Assembly (NCBI GenBank): GCA_963755985.1
Contig: CAVWLO010000002.1
Span: 930,001 to 994,000 of the forward strand
Reading direction: 5' to 3'
DNA from: DASXMT01 sp963755985
GTDB taxonomy: Bacteria; Actinomycetota; Acidimicrobiia; Acidimicrobiales; RAAP-2
DNA length: 64,000 nucleotides
Shown piece after piece: positions 8,765-19,250 of the stretch; the first letter of the stretch is position 1; every line of letters begins with the position of its first letter. A program made the position numbers and the translations under genes. Under the pieces are notes generated by a model. The model was given only the letters and a program-made list of their open reading frames with translations, was not told the DNA's origin and searched no databases.

Positions 8765-9054
8765 AGCTCCTTCTCGGGGAGCCGCTCGATGTTGACGTCA
8801 CGGAAGGTCAGGATCCGGACCGAGGGGACGAACCGAGCCGGGCGGTACATGTCCCACACCCAGGCATCGCTGAGGGCGACCTCGACACAGGCCGGGCTGG
8901 TCCCCTCCCGTACGGTCACGTCGACCTCATTGGCCAGGTAGAAGCGGCGCTCGGTCTCGACCACGTAGGAGAAGAGGGGCAGGACCGCACGGTACTCCTG
9001 TACCAGTGCGAGCTCGATCTCCGACTCGTACCGTTCCAGGTCCTCTTCGCTCAT
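8761..9054 (-). CDS. DUF2469 family protein
   Basis: The product is a 97-aa conserved actinobacterial protein of unknown function, recognised by MSEEDLERYESEIELALVQE and FVETERRFYLANEVDV-like segments (here VVETERRFYLANEVD), then WVWDMYRPARFVPSVRILTF. It is commonly encoded between rnhB and yraN. Here it follows rplS directly, and neither lepB nor rnhB is present in between. It begins with ATG at 9054 and overlaps yraN by four bases. Confidence 0.88.
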   Translation of the reverse strand: MSEEDLERYESEIELALVQEYRAVLPLFSYVVETERRFYLANEVDVTVREGTSPACVEVALSDAWVWDMYRPARFVPSVRILTFRDVNIERLPEKEL

Positions 9055-9132
9055 CTGAGCGCGCTCACAGCGTGTTCAACCGGCCACTGCCATTGCCAGC
9101 AGAGTACCTCGCACAGGAGGAAGGGGTCCCGA

Positions 9133-9486
9133 TCAGGGACGAACAGTACGACGTTCCTTGATCTTGGCCGACTTGCCATGGCGTTCACGCAGGTAATAGA
9201 GCTTGGCCCGGCGAACGTCGCCCAGCGACACCACCTCGGTCTTGGCGATGATCGGCGAGTGGACCGGAAAGGTACGCTCCACGCCCACGCCGAAGCTCAC
9301 CTTGCGCACGGTGAACGTCTCCCGGACCCCGGTGCCCTGCCGACGGATGACAGCTCCCTGGAATACCTGGACACGCTCTCGAGTGCCCTCCACCACCCGC
9401 ACGTGGACCTTCACCGAGTCGCCGGGGCGAAAATCGGGAATGTCGTCGCGCAGACTGTCGCGGTCGATGATGTCGGTCGGGTTCAT
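9133..9486 (-). CDS. rplS: 50S ribosomal protein L19
   Basis: The product has 117 aa, normal for L19, which sits at the 30S-50S interface. Diagnostic segments are FRPGDSVKVHVRVVEGTRER, QVFQGAVIRRQGTGV and RAKLYYLRERHGKSAKIKE. The ATG is at 9486, about 120 bp after the trmD stop, and the gene belongs to the rpsP-khpA-rimM-trmD-rplS operon. Confidence 0.97.
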   Translation of the reverse strand: MNPTDIIDRDSLRDDIPDFRPGDSVKVHVRVVEGTRERVQVFQGAVIRRQGTGVRETFTVRKVSFGVGVERTFPVHSPIIAKTEVVSLGDVRRAKLYYLRERHGKSAKIKERRTVRP

Positions 9487-9606
9487 GGGGCGCGTTTCTC
9501 CACGGATCGCTGTGCGTCACTGCCTGCCGGGACCCCGGCGGGCCCGCACCTGCGGGACCGACCTGGGCGTTCTGGCGAAACCGGCTCACACCGGCCCCGA
9601 TCAGGC

Positions 9607-10377
9607 TCACCAATGGTAGCCGTGTTCGACAAGGAGGCGCGCCTCATCATGTTCGACCAGCAGGTCGACCTCCTCGGAGGTCAGCCCGCCCCGTGCCGCG
9701 ATCAGGTCCGGGCGCCGTGCCAGCGTCCTGGCCAGGGCATTCGCCCGTCGCCAGCGGCGAACCCGTCCGTGATCGCCGGAGCGGAGGACGGCGGGGACCT
9801 CCCAGCCCCGGAACTCGGCCGGCCGCGTGTAGTGCGGGTACTCGAGGAGGCCGTCGATGAAGCTCTCCTCCCCGGCCGACTGGTCGTTCCCCAGCACGCC
9901 GGGTACCAGTCGGGCCACGGCCTCCACCACGACCAACGCAGCCAGCTCGCCGCCGGCTAGCACGAAATCCCCCACCGAGATCTCCTCGTCGACCAGATGA
10001 TCGGCGACCCGTTGGTCCACCCCCTCATACCGGCCGCACAACAACGAGAAGCCCTCGGTGGACCGCGCCAGCTCGGCGGCCCTGCTCTGATCGAACCGAC
10101 GGCCTGACGGCGTGAGCAGGATGAGGGGACGGGGAAGGCCGCTCGGGCTCGATGCCACCGAGTCCACGCAGGCGAACACGGGGCCGGGGGCGAGCACCAT
10201 CCCCGCCCCGCCCCCGAAGGGCGAGTCGTCCACCGAGCGGCGCGGGTCCTGGGCCGCCGACCGTAGGTCGTGGACCCGGAGATCGATGCCACCCTGGACC
10301 CGGGCCCGGCCGAGGATGGACGCACCGGCATAGTCCTCGATGACCTCGGGAAAGATGGTGAACACGTCGATGCGCAC
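9607..10377 (-). CDS. trmD: tRNA (guanine-N1)-methyltransferase TrmD
   Basis: The product has 256 aa. It methylates G37 of tRNAs reading CNN codons, using AdoMet bound in a trefoil knot. Visible signatures are MRIDVFTIFPEVI, DDSPFGGGAGMVL (catalytic DDxxFGGGxGM), LLCGRYEGVDQRV and EEISVGDFVLAGGELAAL (knot). The start is a GTG at 10377, 15 bp after the rimM stop. It is part of the ribosome-maturation operon with rpsP, khpA, rimM and rplS. Confidence 0.97.
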   Translation of the reverse strand: MRIDVFTIFPEVIEDYAGASILGRARVQGGIDLRVHDLRSAAQDPRRSVDDSPFGGGAGMVLAPGPVFACVDSVASSPSGLPRPLILLTPSGRRFDQSRAAELARSTEGFSLLCGRYEGVDQRVADHLVDEEISVGDFVLAGGELAALVVVEAVARLVPGVLGNDQSAGEESFIDGLLEYPHYTRPAEFRGWEVPAVLRSGDHGRVRRWRRANALARTLARRPDLIAARGGLTSEEVDLLVEHDEARLLVEHGYHW

Positions 10378-10392
10378 GGATCGGACCTGAGG

Positions 10393-10920
10393 TCAGCCGA
10401 GGTCGAAGAGACCGTCGGGGGCTTCGATGGTCACCCGCACACCGGGATCATTGGCCACGACGAACCGCAGGGGGACCAGGGCCCCCCCCGACAGCACCAA
10501 GAGGTCGCTGGCCGGATTGGCCTGGACGCTCTCGACCGTGCCCAGCACGGTGCCCTCGGTGTCAACCGCCTCCGACCCCACGAGATCGTGGACCCAGAGC
10601 TCGTCCGGATCGTCGAGCGGCGGGGCGAACAGGTTCGTCCCCCGTAGTGCCCCGGCCGCGTCGATGCCGTTGTAGCCCTCGAAGGTCACGATCCATCGGC
10701 CCTTGTGCGGGGAGGCGCGGACCACGCGGTACTCGGTACCGTCCTCACCGGACAGGATAGAGCCGGCCGCCACCCGCTCCTCGCGGTTGGTGGAGAGGGC
10801 GACGATGACATCGCCGCGAAGCCCGTGGGGCTTGACGATGGTGCCCACCTGCAGCAGTGGTGGAGCTGGTCGGCCCGGGTCCTCGCCTCCGGGCGTACCG
10901 GACGTGCCCGTCTCGGACAC
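10393..10920 (-). CDS. rimM: Ribosome maturation factor RimM
   Basis: The product has 175 aa. The N-terminal RimM barrel is seen in LLQVGTIVKPHGLRGDVIVA and the C-terminal PRC barrel in ELWVHDLVGSEAVDTEGTVL. RimM binds S19 and helps mature the 30S head. I prefer GTG at 10920, 13 bp beyond the khpA stop with GAGG upstream; longer frames would overlap khpA. A hydrophilic extension of about 20 residues precedes the conserved barrel. Confidence 0.93.
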   Translation of the reverse strand: MSETGTSGTPGGEDPGRPAPPLLQVGTIVKPHGLRGDVIVALSTNREERVAAGSILSGEDGTEYRVVRASPHKGRWIVTFEGYNGIDAAGALRGTNLFAPPLDDPDELWVHDLVGSEAVDTEGTVLGTVESVQANPASDLLVLSGGALVPLRFVVANDPGVRVTIEAPDGLFDLG

Positions 10921-10933
10921 GATGGTGGTCGCC

Positions 10934-11299
10934 TCAGTCGTCGACGATGTCGACGCTCGTCTGGATGCCGTCCCGGGCGCCGGCTGCGGCCACCAGGGTC
11001 CGGATGGCCTGGGCCACACGGCCGCGACGACCGATGACCCGTCCCATGTCGTCAGGGGCGACGTGGATGCGGAATCGGACGGCGCCGTCGCGCTCCTCGG
11101 TGTTGATGACCACCGAGTCGGGCTCAGAGGCAATGGAGTTGACCAGGTAGGTCACCACGGCCAAGGGCGTGCCACCCGAGACACGGTTGCCGGCATCGTC
11201 GTTGAAGTTGTCGTCGGCATGGTTGCCGTCGTCGGCATGGTTTCCCTCGTCGGCCTGGTTGACGTCGTCGGCCGAATCGACCGCGAGGTCGTCGGTCAC
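10934..11299 (-). CDS. khpA: KH-domain RNA-binding protein KhpA with acidic N-terminal repeat
   Basis: The product has 121 aa. The KH core occupies the C-terminal 75 residues, ending with the GxxG loop in MGRVIGRRGRVAQAIRTLV. KhpA-type proteins bind RNA and are encoded between rpsP and rimM in many Gram-positives. Unusually, the first 40 residues are an Asp/Asn-rich tract (NHADDGNHADDNFNDDAG) encoded by an 18-bp tandem repeat. Typical KhpA is about 75-80 aa, so this is a lineage-specific extension. GTG at 11299 overlaps the rpsP stop by four bases. Confidence 0.9.
   Translation of the reverse strand: MTDDLAVDSADDVNQADEGNHADDGNHADDNFNDDAGNRVSGGTPLAVVTYLVNSIASEPDSVVINTEERDGAVRFRIHVAPDDMGRVIGRRGRVAQAIRTLVAAAGARDGIQTSVDIVDD
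11210..11263. repeat. 18-bp in-frame tandem repeat within khpA
   Basis: Three units of gtcgtcggcatggttgcc and close variants lie at 11210-11227, 11228-11245 and 11246-11263. The unit length is a multiple of three, so copy-number change keeps the khpA frame and only lengthens or shortens the acidic leader. Confidence 0.85.
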
Positions 11300-11583
11300 C
11301 TTGCCGCCTTGAGGGCGTCGAACTCTTCGAGGGCGCCTGACTTCTTGAGGAGCTTCCCGACCCGTTCAGTCGGCTGCGCGCCCTCCGACAGCCACTTGAC
11401 CGCCTTGGCGTTGTCGATCTCGAAGATGGCGTCCGGCTCGGCCAGCGAGCGCCCACGAGGGGCATAGGTGCCCACGATCTCGATGAAGCGCCCGTTTCGG
11501 GGCGACCGACTGTCCGCCGCCACCAACCGGTATGTCGGCTGCTTCTTTTTCCCGATCCGCACAAGGCGGAGCTTTACTGCCAC
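11296..11583 (-). CDS. rpsP: 30S ribosomal protein S16
   Basis: The product has 95 aa. It begins MAVKLRLVRIGKKKQPTYRL and has NGRFIEIVGTYAPRG and WLSEGAQPTERV, the conserved S16 elements; the tail is Ala/Lys-rich. S16 is a primary-binding protein of the 30S body. The gene opens the rpsP-khpA-rimM-trmD-rplS operon and lies about 120 bp downstream of ffh. Confidence 0.97.
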   Translation of the reverse strand: MAVKLRLVRIGKKKQPTYRLVAADSRSPRNGRFIEIVGTYAPRGRSLAEPDAIFEIDNAKAVKWLSEGAQPTERVGKLLKKSGALEEFDALKAAR

Positions 11584-11701
11584 GGTGAACTCCTCTGCGT
11601 TCTAACGAGTGCGCCTGACATTCTCGCACCAACCAGCGGGCCCTGTGCACAGGCCACCCCGGGGCTCTGGCGCGGGCATGCGATCCGACCTCGGTTTCCG
11701 G

Positions 11702-13255
<1,554 letters not shown>

Positions 13256-13305
13256 GCGACTGCCCACGCTACAGGAGCGCGCTCAGGATCGAGTGCAGGC
13301 CGAGG

Positions 13306-14676
13306 TCAGAAGAGGGCGTCCACGAAGGCCCCGGGATCGAAGTCGACGAGGTCGGCGACGCCTTCACCGAGGCCGACCAGTTTGACCGGGAGCCCAAGCT
13401 CCCGCTGGATGGCGACCACGATTCCGCCCTTGGCCGTCCCGTCGAGCTTGGTCAGCACCACGCCGGTCACCTCCACGGCGTCGGTGAACACCTTGGCCTG
13501 GGCCAGGCCGTTCTGCCCGGTGGTGGCGTCGAGCACCAAGAGCACCTCGGTCACCCGCCCTGGCGGCCGGCCGGCCACCCTCCGGATCTTCTTCAGCTCC
13601 TCGACCAGGTTGACCTTGTTATGCAGCCGGCCGGCAGTGTCGGCCAGCACCAACGTGTGGCCCTTGGCCTCGGCTCGCTGCACGGCATCGAAGACAACGG
13701 AGCTGGGGTCGCTCCCCTCGGCCGCCTGCACGATGTCTGCGTCGGCACGAGCCGCCCACATGGCCAGCTGTTCGCCGGCCGCGGCCCGGAAGGTGTCCCC
13801 GGCGGCGAGGAGCACCCGCTCACCCGACCCGGCGAACCGGCTGGCCACCTTGCCCACCGTGGTCGTCTTGCCCACGCCGTTGACCCCGACGAACAGCCAG
13901 ACATCGACCGATCCCTGCTCGGCATCGCCGTCGGCGCCATCGGCAGCGGCGCCGTCTGCGCCGGCACCATTGCCGACCGGGGCCGAACCGTCGGCGGCGC
14001 CGCCGGCCCTTGGCGTTGCCCGCCACGCCCCCGGTACGGCCAGGCGGGCGTCGGCCGTTGTCAGGGCCTCGACCAGATCGGCCCTCAATGCCTCGACCAG
14101 GCCGTCGGTCCCGGTGACGGAGCCGGCCTTGACCCTGGCCCGGAGATCGTCGAGCAACGCGTCGGTCGCGCCCACGCCCACGTCGGCCCGGATCAGCGCT
14201 TCCTCGAGATCATCCCAGGTGGTGGCGTCGATCTTGCCCCGCGATCGCACCGATCCCAGATAGCCGGCCAGGAGCCCTCGGGCCTTGCCCAAACGACCCC
14301 GGTAGGTCGCAGGCTCCACGACCTCGACGACCTCGACGACCTCGGGCTCGGGCTCGGCGGGAGCGGGCAGGGAGACCTCGGCCTCGAGCGGCGCAACCGG
14401 CGCGTCCGGGAGGGTCGCGACCGCTCCCGAAGGAGCGTCCTGCTCGGCCGCTCGTCGAGCCGCCTCGGCCCCCTTGGCCAGCTCGACGTCGGTGGGGGCG
14501 TCGGAGACGACCTCACCGGTGGGCACGGCCGACTTGCCGCCACGACCACGGAGCCGGAGGGCGACCAGGGTCCCCCCGCCGACCACGACAACGGGAATGC
14601 CGACGGCCAGGCCGATGATCAGGTCCGAGCTATTGGCGATCATGACGGCGCTCACGGCCAGTACGGCGCTGATCAT
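13306..14676 (-). CDS. ftsY: SRP receptor FtsY with N-terminal membrane anchor
   Basis: The product has 456 aa. A hydrophobic N-terminal helix (about residues 18-42, LIIGLAVGIPVVVVGGGTLV) anchors an acidic A domain rich in Ala, Pro and Glu. The NG GTPase follows with GVNGVGKTTTVGKVASRF, AAGDTFRAAAGEQL, LADTAGRLHNKVNLVEEL and TKLDGTAKGGI. It forms the membrane receptor for SRP. An insert of about 30 Gly/Ala/Asp residues before the G1 motif is unusual but near-neutral in sequence. ATG at 14676 overlaps the smc stop by ATGA. Confidence 0.97.
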   Translation of the reverse strand: MISAVLAVSAVMIANSSDLIIGLAVGIPVVVVGGGTLVALRLRGRGGKSAVPTGEVVSDAPTDVELAKGAEAARRAAEQDAPSGAVATLPDAPVAPLEAEVSLPAPAEPEPEVVEVVEVVEPATYRGRLGKARGLLAGYLGSVRSRGKIDATTWDDLEEALIRADVGVGATDALLDDLRARVKAGSVTGTDGLVEALRADLVEALTTADARLAVPGAWRATPRAGGAADGSAPVGNGAGADGAAADGADGDAEQGSVDVWLFVGVNGVGKTTTVGKVASRFAGSGERVLLAAGDTFRAAAGEQLAMWAARADADIVQAAEGSDPSSVVFDAVQRAEAKGHTLVLADTAGRLHNKVNLVEELKKIRRVAGRPPGRVTEVLLVLDATTGQNGLAQAKVFTDAVEVTGVVLTKLDGTAKGGIVVAIQRELGLPVKLVGLGEGVADLVDFDPGAFVDALF

Positions 14677-17600
14677 TGATCAGCCGCCCGGATGGCTCCC
14701 TGGTGGCCGGTGTCCTGATCGCCGGTGTCCTGGTGGCCGGTGATCCCGGGTTCGGGCGACGCCGACTCCTCGGGGAGCGGCAGTGGGGAATCCTCGTCGA
14801 GCAGCGAGGGCGAGCCGGGGTCGCCCTCGCGCCGTGGGACCTTCTGGCTCACTACCCTGGACGATCCTCCTGGTGCCATCGTCACACCGTAGAGCGCGTC
14901 GCCGGCCTCCATGGTCCGCTTCTGGTGGCTCACGATGATCAGCTGGGCCTCCTCGCGGAACTCGTGGACGAGGCCCAGGAAGCGGTGGAGATTCACGTCA
15001 TCGAGCGCGGCCTCCACTTCGTCCATCAGGTAAAACGGCGACGGCCGGCTCTTGAACACGGCGAACAGGAAGGCGAGGGCCACGAGCGACCGCTCGCCGC
15101 CCGACAGGAGGGAGAGCTTGCGGACGTTGCGGCCGGCCGGACGGACCTCGACCTCGACACCGGTCTCGAGCAGGTTCTCGGGATCGGTCAGGGACAAGCG
15201 CCCGGTCCCACCGGGGAACAGCGTGTCGACCAGGTCGGAGAAGTGCTCCCGGACGTCGGAGAAGGCCGAGTCGAACACGACCATGATCTCCTCATCGAGG
15301 GTCCGGATGATCTGCTGGAGCTCGCGCCGGGCCTTCCGGACGTCTTCGACCTGAGCCTCGAGGAATTGGTGACGCTCCCCCAGTGCGGAGAGCTCCTCGA
15401 GGGCCAGCGGGTTGACCGGGCCCAGCTTGGCCAGCTCCGACTCGAGCTGGGCGACCCGGGTGGCTGGGTCCACTCCTTCGGGGAGCTCGGGCTCGTGCGA
15501 GGCCAGCGCCTCCTCCGGGTCGCAGTTCAGCTCACGGTGCAGTGCCTCGACCACGGCATCCCGGCGAATCGAAGCCTCGGCCAGCTCCAGCTCGATCTTC
15601 TGCAGGCGGCTGCGATGGGCGGCGAGCTCGTGCTCGGCCGCCGATCGCTCCCGGCGCAGGCTCTCGAGGCGGGCTCCCCCCGCCCGGACCGCCTCGAGCT
15701 GGAGGCGGTGGCGGTCCCGGAGCTGACCGAGTGCAGCATCCAGATCGAGCTGGGCCTGGCCGACCACGCCCAGCAACCGCTCGACGGCCACTGCGTCGGC
15801 CTCGAGCCGGCGACGGCGCTCGGCCGCCTGCTGCCGCTCGTCGGCATGACCGGTGAGACGACGCTCCACCTCCATCAGCCGCTCGGACAGGACCCGCCGG
15901 CGCTCGACCAGCCCGGCGGCGCGCACCTCCCAGGCCTTGCGAACGGAGGCGGCCGCGGCGATCCGCTCGTCGAGACGGACCCGCTCGCCCCGCGCCGCCT
16001 CGGCCTGGTCGGCGGCGGACGCCCGGGCGGCCTCGAGGACGGGGATCTCGGCTTGGAGGTCGGCCAGTCGGGCCGCGTCGCGCTCGATGCGCTCGTCGAG
16101 CTCGGCGTACTGCCGGCTGGTCTCCTCGATCTCCGCCGTCATCCCGGACCGCTCGTTGGTCACCCGGCCCAGGGCGTTGCGCGCACTGAGGTGCGCCCCC
16201 TCGTTGCGGTCGTCGCTCCGCACCGCGGCGGCGGCGGCCGACCGCGTCTCCTCCACGGCGACTCGGGCCAGACGCCGCTCCTCGGCCGCCCGCTCCGCCT
16301 CGCCGCGGGCCCGCTCGGCACGCCCGCGGGCCTCGTCGACGACGGCGGCGGTGACGACGCCGCCCCCGGCCCGGACCCTCCAGCCCGACGCGGAGAACCG
16401 GTCGCCCTCACGGGTCACGACCACCAGGTCGGGACGGTCGAGGGCCAGATCGATGGCGCCCGACCACCCGCCGAGGGGGCACACGGCATTGGCCAGGAGC
16501 GTGTCGAGCAGGCGGTCAAGGCCGGCCACGTCCCGGCCCCGCCGGCCCCGCACGTGCGCCCGGACGGGCTCACCGGGCACCGGGACGCTGCCTGCGCTCG
16601 TGCTCCCGCTGACCGCGGTGTGCAGGGCCAGCACGGCACCGGTGGCCTCGCCCTGGCGGAGCCGTGACAGCGCAGCCCGAGCCGAATTGCTACCGGACAC
16701 CACCACGGCGGCCAGCGACGCCCCGGCTGCGGCCTCGAAGGCCTCCTCCCAGCCCGGATCCACCTCCACCAGGTCCAACAAGGTGCCGACCACCCCGGTC
16801 ACGCCGGCCAACAACTCGGCGCCGGCCGCCCCACGCGCCTCGGCGAGCGCCTTGGCCAGGGCATCGGCCCGGGCCGCGGAGCGGTGGTGCTCCTGTTCGG
16901 CCTGGCGCAGCGACTCCTCGGCCGTCTCGAGCCGCTGGGCCGCGGCCGCCTGGGCCGCCTCGGTCTCGGCCACCACCACCTGCAGGCGCTGGCGCAGTGC
17001 TTCGGTCTCAGCCAGGCGCTCGGTCAGCTCCTGTTCTTCCCCGCCGAGGGTGGCCGCCCGCCGCTCGAAACCGGCCAGGCGCGACGTCACCTGCTCGAGG
17101 GCGCGTCGGTCCCGCTCCAAGCCCCGCTCGGTCGAACCGAGCTGGCCCCGGGCCACGGTGATCGACTCCTCCGCCTCGCGGAGGGCCGAGCCGTCACCCC
17201 GCTGTTCGAGATGGGCCTCGAGCTCCGCGGCCAGTGCCGCCTCTGTGGTGGCCAACTCGCGGTCTTCGGGGGCCAGCGTGTCGGACTCGGTCTCGGCCGC
17301 CTCGAGCTCCTGGCCGAGTCGCGCCCCTTCCGCCTCCAAGGTGGAGACCACGTCGGCATCGGCTGCGGCATCGAGCGCCCGGGCCAGGGAGCGCTGGCGC
17401 TCCCGCAGCACGCCGGTCAGCCCCCTGGCCCGCCCCACCAGGCCCTCCACCCGGCCGAGCGACGATGCCAGGTCGGCCTCCCGCTGAGCGGAGAGCTCGT
17501 CGGTGGTCCGGCTGGTGGCCGCGTCGAGATCGGCGAGCGAGAGCCGTACGCGTGCCTCGGCTTCCCGGAGCTCTTCCTGGCTCCGGCCGCCCTCGGTGCG

Positions 17601-18320
17601 GCGCCGCTCGAGCGCGGCGATCTCCAACCCTGCCTCGTGCATGCGGACGGCCCGCAGCTCGTCGGCCATCTGGGCATGGGACCGGGCCGCAGCCGCCTGC
17701 CGTTCCAGAGGACGGATCTGGCGCTTCACCTCTCTCACCAGATCGAACAAACGCTCCAGGTTCTCGTCGGTCGAGGCCAAGCGACGCTCGGACCGCTCGC
17801 GCCGGCGCCGGAACTTGAGCACGCCGGCCGCCTCCTCGATGACCCCGCGACGGTCCTCGGGCCGTGCGTTCAAGATGGCGTCCAGCTGACCCTGGCTGAT
17901 GATGACATGCTGCTGGCGCCCCACGCCGGTATCGGAAAGCAGCTCTTGGACGTCGAGCAGGCGGCACGGCGCTCCGTTGATGGCGTACTCGCTGTCGCCC
18001 GAACGGAAGAGGGTGCGGGTGATGGTGATCTCGGCCAGGTCGGTGGCCAGCTTGCCCGCGCTGTTGTCGATGGTCAGCGTGACCTCGGCCCGGCCCAGGG
18101 CCGGCCGGGAAGCAGTGCCCACGAAGATGACGTCCTCCATCTTGGAGGAGCGGACCGTCCTCGGGCCCTGGGCGCCGAGCACCCAGGCCACCGCGTCGAC
18201 CACGTTGGACTTCCCGCTCCCGTTGGGCCCGACGACCACGGTGATCCCGGGCTCGAACTCGAGCACCGCGGCATCGGCGAAAGACTTGAAACCTTTGAGG
18301 GAGAGGGACTTCAGGAACAC
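14673..18320 (-). CDS. smc: Chromosome condensation ATPase SMC
   Basis: The product has 1215 aa, full length. The ATPase head is split as expected: Walker A GPNGSGKSNVVDAVAWVLG near residues 32-50 and, at the C-terminal end, signature LSGGERSLVALAFLFA and Walker B FYLMDEVEAALDDVN. Two long coiled coils of Glu/Arg/Ala heptads flank a Gly-rich hinge at about residues 520-670 (GVVGTLLDLVEVDPGWEEAF). SMC with ScpA/B compacts and segregates chromosomes. The start is GTG at 18320 giving MFLKSLSLKGFKSFAD. It is cotranscribed with mutM upstream and ftsY downstream. Confidence 0.98.
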   Translation of the reverse strand: MFLKSLSLKGFKSFADAAVLEFEPGITVVVGPNGSGKSNVVDAVAWVLGAQGPRTVRSSKMEDVIFVGTASRPALGRAEVTLTIDNSAGKLATDLAEITITRTLFRSGDSEYAINGAPCRLLDVQELLSDTGVGRQQHVIISQGQLDAILNARPEDRRGVIEEAAGVLKFRRRRERSERRLASTDENLERLFDLVREVKRQIRPLERQAAAARSHAQMADELRAVRMHEAGLEIAALERRRTEGGRSQEELREAEARVRLSLADLDAATSRTTDELSAQREADLASSLGRVEGLVGRARGLTGVLRERQRSLARALDAAADADVVSTLEAEGARLGQELEAAETESDTLAPEDRELATTEAALAAELEAHLEQRGDGSALREAEESITVARGQLGSTERGLERDRRALEQVTSRLAGFERRAATLGGEEQELTERLAETEALRQRLQVVVAETEAAQAAAAQRLETAEESLRQAEQEHHRSAARADALAKALAEARGAAGAELLAGVTGVVGTLLDLVEVDPGWEEAFEAAAGASLAAVVVSGSNSARAALSRLRQGEATGAVLALHTAVSGSTSAGSVPVPGEPVRAHVRGRRGRDVAGLDRLLDTLLANAVCPLGGWSGAIDLALDRPDLVVVTREGDRFSASGWRVRAGGGVVTAAVVDEARGRAERARGEAERAAEERRLARVAVEETRSAAAAAVRSDDRNEGAHLSARNALGRVTNERSGMTAEIEETSRQYAELDERIERDAARLADLQAEIPVLEAARASAADQAEAARGERVRLDERIAAAASVRKAWEVRAAGLVERRRVLSERLMEVERRLTGHADERQQAAERRRRLEADAVAVERLLGVVGQAQLDLDAALGQLRDRHRLQLEAVRAGGARLESLRRERSAAEHELAAHRSRLQKIELELAEASIRRDAVVEALHRELNCDPEEALASHEPELPEGVDPATRVAQLESELAKLGPVNPLALEELSALGERHQFLEAQVEDVRKARRELQQIIRTLDEEIMVVFDSAFSDVREHFSDLVDTLFPGGTGRLSLTDPENLLETGVEVEVRPAGRNVRKLSLLSGGERSLVALAFLFAVFKSRPSPFYLMDEVEAALDDVNLHRFLGLVHEFREEAQLIIVSHQKRTMEAGDALYGVTMAPGGSSRVVSQKVPRREGDPGSPSLLDEDSPLPLPEESASPEPGITGHQDTGDQDTGHQGAIRAADQ

Positions 18321-18410
18321 CGGGCGCTCACCCTATCGGCACTGGCGTTGGCCGCGGGAGAGGTCGGGCTCACCGGAAGCGGGTCTGGGGCGGGAAGCCC
18401 ACGGGAGCAG

Positions 18411-19250
18411 TCAAACCTGGCAGTGCTCGCACAGATACGTCGACCGCCCGCCCGACTTCACCCGGACAATGGTGGCGCGGCATCGCCGGCAGGCCTCGCC
18501 CTCCCGGTCGTAGACCTGGTGCTGGCCCTGATAGTCGCCGACCTCGCCGAAGAGGTCACGATACTGCTCGTCGGCCAGCGACGAGCCCCGGTGTTTCACC
18601 GCCTCGCTCAGCGTCTCGACCATCGCCCGGTAGAGGCGCCGCACCTCCTGGGAGGAGAGCGAGTTGGACAGGCGGTCATAGCGGAGACCGGCAGCGAAAA
18701 GGATCTCGTCGGCGTAGATGTTGCCGATGCCGGCCACGAACTCCTGGTCCATGAGGAGGGCCTTGAGCCCCGCCTTCTTGGAGGCCAGCATGACCCAGAA
18801 CTTCTCCCAGCTCATCACGTCCTCGAGCGGGTCGAAACCCAGATGGGCCAGTTCGACGATGCCCTGGCCGTCCTCGGGGACGGCGGCGACGAAGAGCTCG
18901 CCGAAGGTGCGCGGGTCCACGAACCGGAGCTGGCCGCCCTGGGTGAAGGTGATGACCACGTGGGTGTGGGGGGCCTTGGGCTCCTTGACCGCCTTGGCCC
19001 GTTGCAGCTGGCCGCTCATGCCCAGGTGCACGACCAGGGTCTCGCCATCTTCCAGCCCGAGCAGCAGGTACTTCCCGGCTCGGTCAATCGACTTGATGGT
19101 GTGTCCCTCGAGGCGGGCGCGGAAGTGCTTTGCGCTCGGATGGCGCCGCACGGTGCGCCCGTTTCGTACCTCGACCCCCTTGATCTTGCGCCCCACGACC
19201 TCACCCTGCAGGTCGCGCCGGATGGTTTCCACCTCGGGAAGCTCAGGCAT
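18411..19250 (-). CDS. mutM: Formamidopyrimidine-DNA glycosylase (Fpg)
   Basis: The product has 279 aa. It starts MPELPEVETIRRDL, with the catalytic Pro2/Glu3, has the helix-two-turn-helix in EFVAGIGNIYADEILFAAGL and a C-terminal zinc finger CRRC...YLCEHCQ. It removes 8-oxoguanine and FAPy lesions and cleaves the abasic site by beta/delta-elimination. ATG at 19250 overlaps the 3' end of rnc by eight bases. Rnc-mutM-smc is a common gene order. Confidence 0.97.
   Translation of the reverse strand: MPELPEVETIRRDLQGEVVGRKIKGVEVRNGRTVRRHPSAKHFRARLEGHTIKSIDRAGKYLLLGLEDGETLVVHLGMSGQLQRAKAVKEPKAPHTHVVITFTQGGQLRFVDPRTFGELFVAAVPEDGQGIVELAHLGFDPLEDVMSWEKFWVMLASKKAGLKALLMDQEFVAGIGNIYADEILFAAGLRYDRLSNSLSSQEVRRLYRAMVETLSEAVKHRGSSLADEQYRDLFGEVGDYQGQHQVYDREGEACRRCRATIVRVKSGGRSTYLCEHCQV

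Noticed and set aside
11642..11653. Palindrome cctgtgcacagg between ffh and rpsP
   Set aside because: A single 12-bp palindrome is expected by chance in 64 kb of GC-rich DNA, and it has no partner site or regulator.
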